Below the pieces are notes generated by a model. That model had not been told where the DNA came from. It made no database searches and saw only the letters and a list, made by a program, of their open reading frames with translations. Shown piece by piece: positions 31,694 to 42,582 of a DNA stretch of 64,000 nucleotides. The stretch is from Sarcomyxa edulis (lineage: Eukaryota > Basidiomycota > Agaricomycetes > Agaricales > Mycenaceae), in contig QUOL01000003.1 in the NCBI GenBank assembly GCA_009761415.1, forward strand, positions 1,550,001-1,614,000, in the 5' to 3' direction. Position numbers and translations under genes: made by a program. Every line of letters starts with the position of its first letter. Position 1 is the first letter of the stretch.

Positions 31694-34600
31694 ATGGACA
31701 CTCACGAGAGGAACGAGAGAGAGGTAACTGATCCTATCACCCATTTGCCACTCACCATACACGACGACACTTCCGCAGAGCTCTCTCGTTTACCACCCTC
31801 AACGCCTCCTCCGAAAACGCTCCAGGAAAACCAATCCAATGGACGCCACAGTTTTGTTGACTTGATGTGCGATGATACGCGCAGGGAGTGGGTAGAAACA
31901 TTTGAGGAGAAGCAAAGCAAGAGAAGAGTGGAATATGCTATCCTGACTGCTGTGGTCGCTGCTATGGGAGGAATGGCGAATCTAGTCTTGTCGTCTTTGT
32001 TTCTGGGCAACGGAAGCAGGCCGAATCTTTTTGTGGGAAGCCTCTTGTCTTGTCTCGTTGCTGCGTTGGCGGCCGTTGTTGTGTTTTTCTTCTTAGGCCT
32101 GTCGCAAAACCCATCAGTTGACCAGACAAACGAGAGTAGAAATTCGAATGTACGTGCTGAACTCTCGTCGTAGACCGTAACTCATCGTCCTACAGCATAC
32201 AGATGCATCTCCATCACTAGAGAAGCCAGAATCAGCTGCATGGCTCAACTCATTCACGTCCGTCCTATGGCCTATCGTCAATCCGGCACTTTTCACCGCA
32301 GTTTCAAATATCATGGAAGATTCTATGCAGGTGGGAGATTGGTTATCCAATTTCCATACACTGGGCGCTTAATGATTTCATTGTAGTCTACTCTCCCTAG
32401 TCTCGTCCAAGGTGTCAGAGTAGTTGATGTTGGGCAAGGTGCAGAGCCCGTGCGAATCATAGGGATACGAAAACTCGAAGCAGGAGACGCTACAGTCCAG
32501 AAGGACGAAATGGAAGCGGAAGAGGGGGATTTTGTCAACCTCGAAGTAGCCGTCTCATATCGGGCCAAGTCCACGAAGAGCGGCAACAAGGATTTCCGAG
32601 GAAGGTCACAGAATGCGCACTTGTTGATGCAGTTTTGGACCGTCGGAGGATTCATGCTACCTGTTTGGGTGGAGCTTACAGCATTACTAGCAACTGCGCG
32701 ACTTCGGATCCGACTTACTCCTAATCCACCATTCTTGTCGGCCTTGACAGTGACTCTACTCGGACAACCCAAGGTATCGATCTCATGCACTCCGTTGGCG
32801 AAGAGCTTCTTGAATGTCATGGATATCCCTGGTCTGCGCGGCTGGTTACAGAAAAACGTTGACGAGGTAATGGCGAAGTATGTGGCTCCAAGGTCTCTGA
32901 CGTTAGACTTGAAGAAGATATTGGGTGGGAAGGAAAAACTGGATACAGACGCAGAGGGGTTGGTCTTTGTCAGGGTAAGACGGGCTATGGGGTTCAGGAA
33001 CGGGGATGCCGGTAATGTGTTCAAGACAGCTAGAGCGAAGTACGGAGACCCGTATGTTACACTTGCTTGGGGAAAATGGGGGAAATCAATCTGGTCTACT
33101 AGGTGCGTGGTCTTCGCTCCAAATCGTGACTATCTAATCAGGTCTCAAGAATCATTCCCAACGAAAACAAACCCGTCTGGGATGAGTTTACTGCTCTGCT
33201 TGTGAGCCCATCCGAATTGAACGCTCAGGAAAAGTTAAGGCTGCAGCTCTGGGATTCGGGCACGTTCCTCCTATTGCAGATCTACTCCTCGTCTTACTAA
33301 CATCCTCTGAAGATCGAGGTTTAGCCGACGATCACCTCGGAACCGTCGAGATATCTCTTGACATTCTCATGACAGGACCTGAAACGCTCAACAGATGGTC
33401 TTTCCGGGAAGATCCAATGACTGATCTCAACGGCTCGCCAACACAAGGGACCCTCATTTGGGATGTCGCGTATTTCTCGAAGACGACTGTCGAACAGCAG
33501 TGTTATTCTCCTGAGGAGCAAGCAGAAAAGACGCGTGCTATGGAGAACACGTCTGAGAAGGAAGCTATAGAGAAGATGAGAGCGGCTGAGTTCAGGGCGT
33601 CATTCAATCCGCGAAAAGAGGATCCCAACGAAGTGGCAGAACATCTCATAGCTAGTTCGAAGCCTAGCGAGGAATGGCCGACGGGGATTTTATCGGTTAG
33701 GCTCGACCAAATTCATGGCTTAGAGACCGGGAAGATCGCAGAGGACGGTAGCAACGAACGAGAAGACGAAGACGCAGTAAATGATTTGCCTAGTGCCTAT
33801 TGCACGGTTATCTTCAACCACCGACGAGTGCATAAGACGAGAGTAAAGCTGAAAAGCAACAATCCTCATGTGAGCATCGTTTCTTGCTTTCCAACTTATG
33901 CCTGACTCCTCGTAGTTTGACACCGGATTTGAGGAATTCATCACGGATTGGCGAAATACGACCGTAATCGTTGCTGTCCACAATGCCCATTTGCACAAGA
34001 AAGACGAGATCCTAGGCATCGTCGTCTTACCTTTGCGTAGTCATTTCAAGGAGCGGTCTCAGGTTACAGACACGTATCCCATCACTGGTGGAAGTGGCTT
34101 TGGCCGTATCCGCCTCGCACTGACCTTCCGCAGCGTTCAAGCAAAGCTTCCTCGGTATGCCTTGGGATGGGATGTGGGGACTTTGCGCATCCATCCTCGC
34201 CCTACTGGATCGGTCCATCTTCCCGCTGATCTCGCAGGTTGTCGATTGGCTTTCCACACTATACATGGCAAAGAGAAATTTATACCACAATGCGAAGGAG
34301 GATGGAAGCCGAAATATACCCCAGATGACGAGATCCATCTCGCGGTCACCAAACGGTACTCGTCCTGTCTTTTGGTGACATTCAGGAAGAGACATTGTTC
34401 GATGGCTATGGGCAACGATCGGACACCTGCGTTCTGCGTTCTTTGGCTACAGAACATCCCCGACGATGAGGATATGGAGCTATCTCTACCTGTGCGCAAA
34501 AGCAGGAACGACGGTGTCGATTTGATCGAGCAAGCGAGGAGCAATGCAAGTGATATAGGCGAACAAGTGGGGACATTGAACGTCACTCTACGGTATGTTT

Positions 34601-34704
34601 CAGGGCTGAGCAAGTACCATCGTGAATCCGTCACGGGTGATTCGAGCGTGGGGGATGTGATGGAAGTGCTGGAGTGTATTCAAGAAGAGTCGCAGGTACC
34701 TTGA
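31694..34704 (+). CDS. SMP and C2 domain membrane protein (Mug190/tricalbin-like)
   Basis: Predicted lipid-transfer tether at membrane contact sites. The cytosolic N-terminus is followed by a hairpin of two hydrophobic segments (about residues 80-140). An SMP domain comes next (SAAWLNSF, VNPALFTAVSNIMEDSMQ, RIIGIRKLEAGD, FLNVMDIPGLRGWLQ) and ends with VAPRSLTLDLKKILGG. A first C2 domain runs from GLVFVRVRRAMGF to WDEFTALLVSPSELNAQEKLRLQLWDSD, and ADDHLGTVEI. Further C2-like segments follow toward the C-terminus (ILSVRLDQIHGLE; TVIVAVHNAHLHKKDEILG). The WDSD-to-RGLADD join requires a GC-AG intron (33260-33312), and an AAG acceptor precedes IIPNENKP. The architecture matches the fungal Mug190-like group; orthology is inferred. 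Confidence 0.82.
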
Positions 34705-35010
34705 GGTGGTCTTATACTGTTTGTAATTGCAGGAATGAGATTTCGTGTTATGATTTTTGGAATTCTGATCTTGTTGAGGTCGGAGTTGTTGGATTTGCGG
34801 TCTTTGGTTGCCTCGTGCTCTACTCCACAGTGTACAGCATTTTGCAGGTTGGGCCCTGGGCATCACTTGTACGGCCGTCACATTGCACTCTGCTTGCACT
34901 CTACATCCTGCATCTCTGCATTTGTACTTTTTCAGTACAACATCCTAGTCTTCGATCTTCAGTAACTACTACTCAGTAGTAGCCAACAAATCCAACCACG
35001 TCGTTCATTC
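34705..35010. other. Intergenic spacer
   Basis: Separates two co-oriented genes. No gene or clear TATA box is seen; some GT-rich sequence is present. Confidence 0.4.
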
Positions 35011-36121
35011 ATGCCGTCTCTGCCTACCGAGGCCCAGCGCGCCGACGGAGACGATGCCTTCAGAGTTCTCCTCACCGGTTTTGGCGTAAGTTTCTTCTGA
35101 CAACTTGTAGACTTTTCTCTTTCATCATACACAATTTGGGCCCTGATCAATGCTTTTATGAAAGTTTAGCCATCCGCAAACGGAACAGAAAACCCATCCT
35201 GGTTGGCCGTTAAACCCCTCCACAACACTATCATGACTGCTAAGCCATCGTCAGAACCTGTCGCTCTCGATGGCAAGATCCTCATGGCCGAAAGCCATAA
35301 CAAGCCCGGTCGGAAACCCCGTCCTATCCACATGTCCGCCTTACAGATACCCATGACTTACGAGGCAGTCCTCGACACCGTACCCGGACTACATGGTCGA
35401 CCACCAAGATTGCCCGAAACTGAAGATCAATTCTTCCCCCCACCCCCTGAGATGGGTTACGATTTTGTGTTCCATGTCGGAGCAGCAGGGCGTGGAGCTC
35501 TACGAATGGAGAGAGTAGGGCACAAGCTGGGATATCATATGAAAGACTTATCCGGGAAGCTTGCGTCCCTCGTTCGCGCTTTGCCAAAGGATTTTAGTCG
35601 GGTCGAGGCTGAGAACACTGAAAGGGAAAGAGTGGGAGTGGACGCAGTATCGGATGGGGTCAACGGCATTGACCATCTTACCCACACTACTCGTGGGTTC
35701 GGTGGCCCTGCGTATGAGAATTTTCCCGATGAGATAATGACTGATATCGATGTTCTGCGGCTTATCGGGGATCTCAAACGGTCTGGTATTGAGGTATATA
35801 TGATTTCTTGTTATGCTTGGATGACACCATCATTCTCATCCAAATATATTGTAGGACATATACACATCCATGGACGCCGGACATTATCTTTCGGATTTCG
35901 TCTATTATTGCTCTCTGGCCGAGGCCAGACGGAACGCTAAACCTTACGAAAAACACCGTAATACGCAGGTTCTTTGTGTCCATTGTCCACCCGTCAATCT
36001 CCCGCTTAGTACAGAGGAAGTGACGGACGCTATACGGCGAATCGTCAACTGGGTATGCGGGGAGTTACAAGAAGTAGACGACCTTAATGCACAGCTTGAA
36101 GGATCGGACGGCGGTGCGTAA
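35011..36121 (+). CDS. Pyroglutamyl-peptidase I-like protein (C15) with Ser in place of the catalytic Cys
   Basis: Three exons (35011-35085, 35170-35793, 35855-36121) give 321 aa, longer than the ~215 aa bacterial enzymes. The family opening VLLTGFGPSANGTENPSW is clear. VFHVGAAGRGALRMERVGHKLGY holds the expected catalytic Glu (of ERV), and LCVHCPPVNLP holds the expected catalytic His. The active-site block reads DAGHYLSDFVYYCSL. Active family members have Cys where this protein has Ser246 (codon TCG at 35891-35893). The enzyme may therefore be inactive, use Ser, or serve another role. The rest of the fold looks well preserved, and no frameshift or premature stop is seen. Confidence 0.85.
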
Positions 36122-36879
36122 ACCGATAATACTGGAATGAATCTTCTATCTCTTTCTCTAATTTACATGTATCACTCCCAATACTTGCTTATCTTGAATT
36201 CGCTATCGATGCATCTGCATCCTTCTTTTTCAGAAGCGTACACGCCCCCCATCTATACAAAAAAACCTCACCCCCAGCCGTTGGTACGTATCACCTAAAA
36301 CGAACGAAACGGCTCGGAACGGTGTCAGCCGATGGTATGGGGTCCAATCCTCTCGCGATGATCACCGATTATTGATAGATCCTGTTGGGCCATATGGACA
36401 TGGGACATGGACCTGGGATATCTTTTGGTCTTTTGTTAGGTTTTTTTGATATTCCTATACTACACTTCGTATCGTCTTTGTTTTTCCTCTTACCCACTTT
36501 GACCCTCCAGCATCGCCCTATCGGGTAGACTACATACTTGAATGTAGTAGTATAGTGATTCGTCGCTTTCTTCTTGGGCTCGTCGGAATCAAGCACTAGA
36601 TACTGTCCCTTTGGTATCCTAGTCTAATAGTCTCCAACCATTCTTGTAGCGCGTACTTTTTACATAAGATGCTTTCCAAGTTTGAATCTCCATTGCTCTG
36701 CTATCACCGCTTTGTACCGGTACTTCGAGGCATCCTGTATTTAAACTTTCGAACTTAGAATGTCGCGTGACGTTATTGCGCGTCGATTGCGCGACTGCCA
36801 TTTTCGGCTGCTCTCACTCAAACTTTTCAGCAGTGGAGATGGCTTTCATCTGTACATCCGATAGAACTCTGGACCTCGC
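36122..36879. other. Intergenic spacer
   Basis: No gene is supported in this 758-bp region. It holds the 3' end of the peptidase-like gene and the promoter of the APS kinase gene. Confidence 0.45.
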
Positions 36880-37702
36880 ATGGCTACCAACATCACCTTT
36901 CATCCGGGTATGAAACTCCACTTGTATAATCTGTCAGGTGATCTCAATGTTCCGCAGGCTCTGTCAAGCCAGAAGAGCGTTCAGATCTCCTCGGACAAAA
37001 AGGGGTGACTATCTGGTTCACGGGCCTAAGTGCTAGCGGGAAGGTACGAGGCATACACCGTTGGTTACTCCAATACTTAAATGTAATCGCAGTCCACTAT
37101 CGCGTGCGCCTTGGAGCAACACCTACTCCACATTCACAAATTCGCTTATCGTCTGGACGGCGACAATGTTCGTTTTGGACTTAACAAGGACCTTGGATTC
37201 GATGAGAAATCACGAAACGAGAACATTCGAAGGATTGGAGAAGTACGTTCATTCCATGCTCATGAACTGAACGTCCCTTTGATCACCACCATCCGATCTA
37301 TCTAGGTCTCGAAGCTCTTTGCAGACTCTTCATGTATATCTATCACTGCCTTCATCTCACCCTACCGAGTAGATCGTTCGATCGCTCGTGAACTCCATGA
37401 AAAAGCCAATCTACCCTTCATTGAGGTCTTCATTGATGCTCCACTCCATGTCGTCGAGCAACGGGACCCTAAGGGACTTTACAAAAAGGCTAGAGCAGGA
37501 GAGATCAAAGGTATCGTTCTTTTGGGTTTCAATGCCGATTTTCCCTTACTAACACATTGGTATCCTCCCAGATTTCACTGGAATCTCCGCTCCATACGAA
37601 GCACCAGAGTCTCCCGAGTTGCACATCCGGACTGATGTGTCAGATGTCACTGAGAGTGTGCGCATCATCACAGAATATCTGACGAACAAAGGCTTTATAT
37701 AG
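36880..37702 (+). CDS. MET14: Adenylylsulfate kinase (APS kinase)
   Basis: Phosphorylates adenosine 5'-phosphosulfate to PAPS in sulfate assimilation. Exon 1 encodes [10 protein letters not shown]. Later exons give [16 protein letters not shown] (P-loop split by an intron), [88 protein letters not shown] and a C-terminus ending [10 protein letters not shown]. All these are canonical APS kinase blocks, and the length (about 200 aa) is normal for the stand-alone fungal enzyme. The intron after RRIGE must be removed or the frame closes at a false stop near 37305. There is no sulfurylase fusion. Confidence 0.95.
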
Positions 37703-37829
37703 GTGTTTGCTTTTTGTCCTATTTGAATTTTTATTACCTAGAATTACAGTGCATGCAGTCCGTCATAGGAAGATGTTACATATATCATTGTTGTCGTACG
37801 TAGCGCGGTCGTGAATCAACGCGATGTGA

Positions 37830-40800
37830 TCATCCGTCAGCAGCAGACAACGTCGTAGGATGAGACACCTGATCCCGACTTGAAGGATACTGCAACTCGA
37901 CATCATCGCGATCCTCCTCATCCAACTCATCCAACTCCTCCTGCTCCTCCTCAATCGTATCCGCATTCACCTTCTCAAGCATACCTATCAACCCAACTTC
38001 AACTACAGCCAACCACTTCGTCAGATCTTCCACAGTCCTAGCCAACTCTGAATGCGTGTTCTCGTGAGACAAAATCGCGGAGGTGTATTCTAGAGGATGG
38101 ATGGGAGGGCCAGAGGAATTGGCTAGGGAAGATGTGGATGCAGATGTGTTATGCGTGTGCGTATGCGTGTGTTGATTCTGAGTTTGATGCGATAGAGGTT
38201 CGTGGCCTGTGGTTGTTGAACGTGAGTCGAATGGAGAAGGTGAACTGGTCCGCGGGAGACCCAAATTCAATGTAGCCGAGGTAGGTATACCTGAACTTGA
38301 CATGAAAGCAGCCTCGTTAGAGGTATTGTGAGCATGACTCCCCGCCTCTTGTGGTGGTACAATCGAAGAACTCAATAAACTCGGAGATGGAGCAAATACT
38401 CTTGGATTATAAGTCGTAGCGGACGGAGAGGGCGGTAATAAATCCGCCATCCCGAGATGATGTTCAGATGAAAGAGATGGGATCTATAAGAATGCAAAAA
38501 TGAATATATGATGTTAAATCGCGGTCTTTGACTCGAGAAATCTAAGAAAATGAGACGCCACACGAACCTTGATAACATCTTTCAGCCCCGGCAACCCCAT
38601 GCTCACATTCGTCTGAATAGATAGATTCGGATCGCTAGATAGACTGCCACTTCGATGTCTCCCCACAGAAGCAAATGGTTTGATGGGTGGCACCAAGTGG
38701 AAATCATTAGAGCCACCGATAATGGATCCTTTCCTGCTCAACATCCCGCTCCCGCTTCCAGATTTGATAGGAACCTCAGGAAGTGCAGTCGCAGAACGAG
38801 TACGAGAAATCGGCGTTGGGGGAAGACGTGATGAAGATGAACTCGAAGGATTGGCGTATCGTTTACCAGGTGTGAGACCTACCGCCGGTGATGTATCTAA
38901 TGAGTATGTGGGTTGATGTGCGACAGGTGACATCGGATGAACGCTGGATGCGCTTGCGTGGGTGGGTGATGTCCGGTTGTGTGTTTTGCTGTTGAGTTGT
39001 AGAGGGTATATAGATGGTGTGGGTGTTGTGGGCGTAGGCGTCGGGGGGAAATGGAAAGAACCTGGGGACGCTAGATTGATGGGGAGATCTCGTGTGTTAC
39101 TGAGATTCGAGAGACCGCCATTCCCGCTGCGAGGAGTGGGGGTTGAGCCTTCGACGCTGCTTTCGGAATGTTTCCGGCTTATGGGTGGTCTCATTGATAA
39201 ACCTGACGTATCTACATGCTGTAGAGCATTATTGATCGTTGGATTCGTCAGGTCAAAAGTCGCAGATGACGGTGGCGGGATCTCGATATCAGGCATTCCG
39301 CGAGTCGAACGAACATCACGATATGTCTGTGTACTTCGTGACGTGTCCTGAGCGTCAGAGGGTAAGAGTTCTGAGCTGGGTAGAGGAAGAGAAGGATTAT
39401 GATCCGACTCGTCGTCCAGACCTGGAGCAGCAGGTGAAAGCTTTGATTTCGTCCGTGAAGCAGCTGTTCGTGGAGGGAAATTCGGTTGCCGTGCAGTAGT
39501 GGGTAGATCTTCACCGGTCCCGTCTACTGTAATTGATCGTTTCATGGCTATTCTTGCTGGGGATGGGGATATGGGGAGGCCTGATGTCGCTGTTCCTGGT
39601 CGGGAAGAGACGGGAGATGTGGAAACTTTGACGGTGGGCGGAGTCGATGTACTGCGATTAGGAGCAGCAGGGAAAGTTGGGAGACGGAATGGGTCCGCTT
39701 GTGGTGTTGTCAGTTCATCTTGGAAAAGGTTACGAAGGGAGGAAGGAGCCACTGCTGGTGGTGGTCGGATGGTAGCTTGCGCCTGTACAGTGTAGTCATC
39801 ATCGTTTTCGTTAAGGAAATCGTTGTCATCGAATGGAGGGAGAAAGGAGGACTCGTCGTTGTCGTCATGTGAAATGTCAAATGCAGGGTGTAACGGTCGA
39901 CCTCGCAGAGTGTCGAATTCCCAATGGTTGTCGTGCTGGATTTCGCCTTGGTGAAGGCTGGAAGGTAAAGAATATTAGCTCTCGCAGTATACATAAAATT
40001 CGGAACACAGACTCTCGTTCCTCTTCCTCTTCCCAAGCCATAGGTTCAGCGAGACTGGCTCTGCGGTTCTGCTGGAGCCACATATCGTAACGTAGAATTA
40101 GATCCTTGAGCAGAGATACAGGAACTTTGGCGATGGATTTTATCCATTTTGATTTCGTTAATTCGTCAGCAGGTAATCGCTATCACTAGTCCGTCAATAA
40201 CCTAGAATATGAGGACATTATATAAAGCCGCACCTCGCTAGGTAGCTCCTTAAGACACAACGCCAAGAAGTCTCTCAGATCTTTACTTCCTTCCCCTTCA
40301 ATAAGCCTCGGTGGTTTAGCTCTCGGAATAAGATCCATGACCTTCATTTGAGTCAGATTTGCATGTGGTGGGCTGCCCTTGATCATCTCATAAACCATAA
40401 TCCCCAAACTCCATATATCCGCCTTGGTATCATAAGCAGGAGTGCTCTGAACCACCTCCGGCGCCATCCAATACGGTGTTCCAGCCAAGGTGTTCCGTTT
40501 ACTACCAGCGGTAGGCAGAAGTGCAGACACCCCAAAATCACATATCATAACCTTCCCCACAGCCGTGATGAGGATATTAGCGGATTTGAGATCCCTGTGG
40601 ATAACAGGGATTTTGTGGAGGTAACTCAAACCGACAAGGACTTCCCGTATGATGATGGCTACGTATTTCTCCTCGATGCAGTTGTCCCTTGATGCCTTCA
40701 TTAGAGATAGTACGCTTCCCCCCTGAGCAAGTTCCATGACAATCCAAACGCGAGGTCCGTCCATATGGCATCCGTAGTATTTTGTCACGTTGGGGGCGTC

Positions 40801-41004
40801 CCGGAGCTGTGTGAGAAGAGCAACTTCGCGCTGGATGGCGCCGACGTCGTCGTCTCCATCTGGACTGTCGAGGTTGATGATCTTGAGAGCTACGACGTTT
40901 CCTGAGGGAACGTGTTTTCCCTTGTGGACTGAGCCATAGGCACCTTTACCGATCGTCTCTAGACGTTTGTAGAGTTGGTGGACAGATTGTTGAGGTTGGG
41001 CCAT
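37830..41004 (-). CDS. STE20/GCK-family kinase, Nak1/Kic1-like (RAM pathway)
   Basis: Protein Ser/Thr kinase expected to act in the RAM/MOR morphogenesis pathway, controlling polarised growth and cell separation. The kinase domain sits at the N-terminus (about residues 12-265). It has the Gly loop GKGAYGSV, VALKI with the ATP-binding Lys, HRDLKSANIL, DFGVS, and GTPYWMAPEV, with ADIWSLGI after it. After an intron comes LPADELTKSKWIKS, then a long low-complexity Ser/Thr/Pro-rich region (38514-39750) with many SP/TP sites. A shorter Ser/His-rich part follows, and finally an acidic coiled-coil-like tail (DTIEEEQEELDELDEEDRDD). Homology of the domain and linker to GCK-III/Nak1 kinases is strong by eye. 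Orthology to Kic1/Nak1 is inferred. The adenine-nucleotide and catalytic motifs are intact. Confidence 0.88.
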
Positions 41005-41368
41005 CCCCTACAAAGCAAGTTGGATACCAGTCGGTAGGTCCAGACGGGGAACAAAAGAAAGACAAGGAAAGAAGACAACAGTCGGCTCCACAGTACAAGG
41101 CAGACAGTCACAAGACAGTCAAACACTTGAGCTTGAAGCTCGCCGACGGCAGTGGAAAGATTTCATCGCTGCTTAGTCAGCGACCTTAACAATCAATACG
41201 ACCACCATGGATCTCAAGATTCCGAGATCCCATGCAGACTCGAATTCTACTCGAATTCTACTGAGCAAACGGGGTACTTATATTGGCTGGAATTTGAGGT
41301 TAAACGGGTATATCATATCTATGGTACGTGTAAGGATTTGAGGGTTAACACCAAAGCCCTCGATCTCT
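41005..41368. other. Kinase promoter and SDR 3' spacer
   Basis: Both flanking genes are on the minus strand. No gene is supported within this spacer. Confidence 0.45.
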
Positions 41369-42320
41369 TCACAGAAGCAACATTCCACTGTCCGTGATGA
41401 TGGTCTGACCCGTGAAGCTCCCATCTCGCATGCAGTACAGATACGCTTCAGCGCTGGGGATAACGGTCAGTTATAGAGCAAACGGCAAACGCGGGTACTC
41501 ACGTATCATGAGGGCTCGCTACACGTCCAATCGTCGTCGTCTTCACGATCGACTTCAGAAATTCATCAACATTCTCTTTCGGCATAATAGAGTCCCAGAT
41601 TTCCGTGTGTACAGGGCCAGGAACAACTACGTTGCATCGAATCGGTGCCATTTCCAGAGACACTAGTTTAGACAATGTGAAAAGCCCTTCCACTCCTACG
41701 ATCCAGAAATATCAGCGTCAATTGTTACTTGCAATGTGTGGCTCACCAGCTGCACCCAAAGCACCGATCCGTGGGCGGAGAGCACGCACCCCACTAGTGA
41801 GTGTAATGCTTCCGCCCTCTTTCAGAAGTCCATAGTTCTGCAAGATCTTGCAAGCAGCGAACGGAGCCCAGTAGCGCACGTTCATACCATCACTAGCTTG
41901 ATCGAGATCAACATTGGCGAGGGTCAGGTTGGAGATACTGTCGCCAGCCGTGGAGACGAAATGGTCGAATGGATCCTTCACTTGCTCGAGGAAGAACTTT
42001 GTCAAACGTGACTCGATGCCCTTGACGCCATCCGTTCCTCCGCGTAGGTCAATGGTGTAGCCAGCAATGCGAGACGCATCACCGCTTTCCTGGAGACGGG
42101 TAATGGCGTCGTCGACGCGGGCTTGAGAGGAACTGGCGACGATTACGGATGCACCGAACTCCAAGCAACCTTCTATGAACACACAGAGAGATTAATTATA
42201 TGACAGCAACGATAGAGGTCAACACAACGTACGAGCAACAGCAAAACCGATACCAGACGTCCCTCCGATGATAACGACACGCTTTCCCTGCAGTTTGTTG
42301 GTGAAGAAATTAGTAGGCAT
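41369..42320 (-). CDS. Short-chain dehydrogenase/reductase lacking the YxxxK pair
   Basis: NAD(P)-binding Rossmann protein. The N-terminus has GKRVVIIGGTSGIGFAVAQ (TGxxxGxG-type), then ASVIVASSSQARVDDA, the Asp of IDLRGG, and a divergent FVSTAGD in place of NNAG. Later come ITLTSGVRALRPR, LVSLEMAPIRCNVVVPGPVHTEIWD and a C-terminal GQTIITDSG. Where classical SDRs have Tyr-x-x-x-Lys after the catalytic Ser, this protein reads GALGAAGVEGL, with neither Tyr nor Lys. This substitution is also seen in a sub-group of short SDRs with an AAxxG-like motif, so it is probably a family trait. The substrate is unknown. Three introns were resolved; the last exon encodes AEAYLYCMRDGSFTGQ. Confidence 0.85.
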
Positions 42321-42582
42321 GTTCACTTGGAAATCTACCGAGTTGCAGACATCGACTTATATTTATTCAACTCCGGGCGCTAACCGTGCCCTGACATAAG
42401 AATAACGCAGTAACTGTACACACGACTGACCGGGCGTGAACCGGATAAGATGAGACAATTGTGAGACAATTGGGGATGGGATGATCGCCAAGCCAGCAGC
42501 CCTGGAAGCTAACAAGACCAAAAAAGCTGAATTTTGTAGATCGAGTCAGCATCTCTGAGTCACGGTCTTGCAACTTGGCACC

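Noticed and set aside
33240..33320. Apparent frameshift in the C2-domain gene
   Set aside because: It disappears if a GC-AG intron (33260-33312) is removed, which restores the conserved WDSD sequence.
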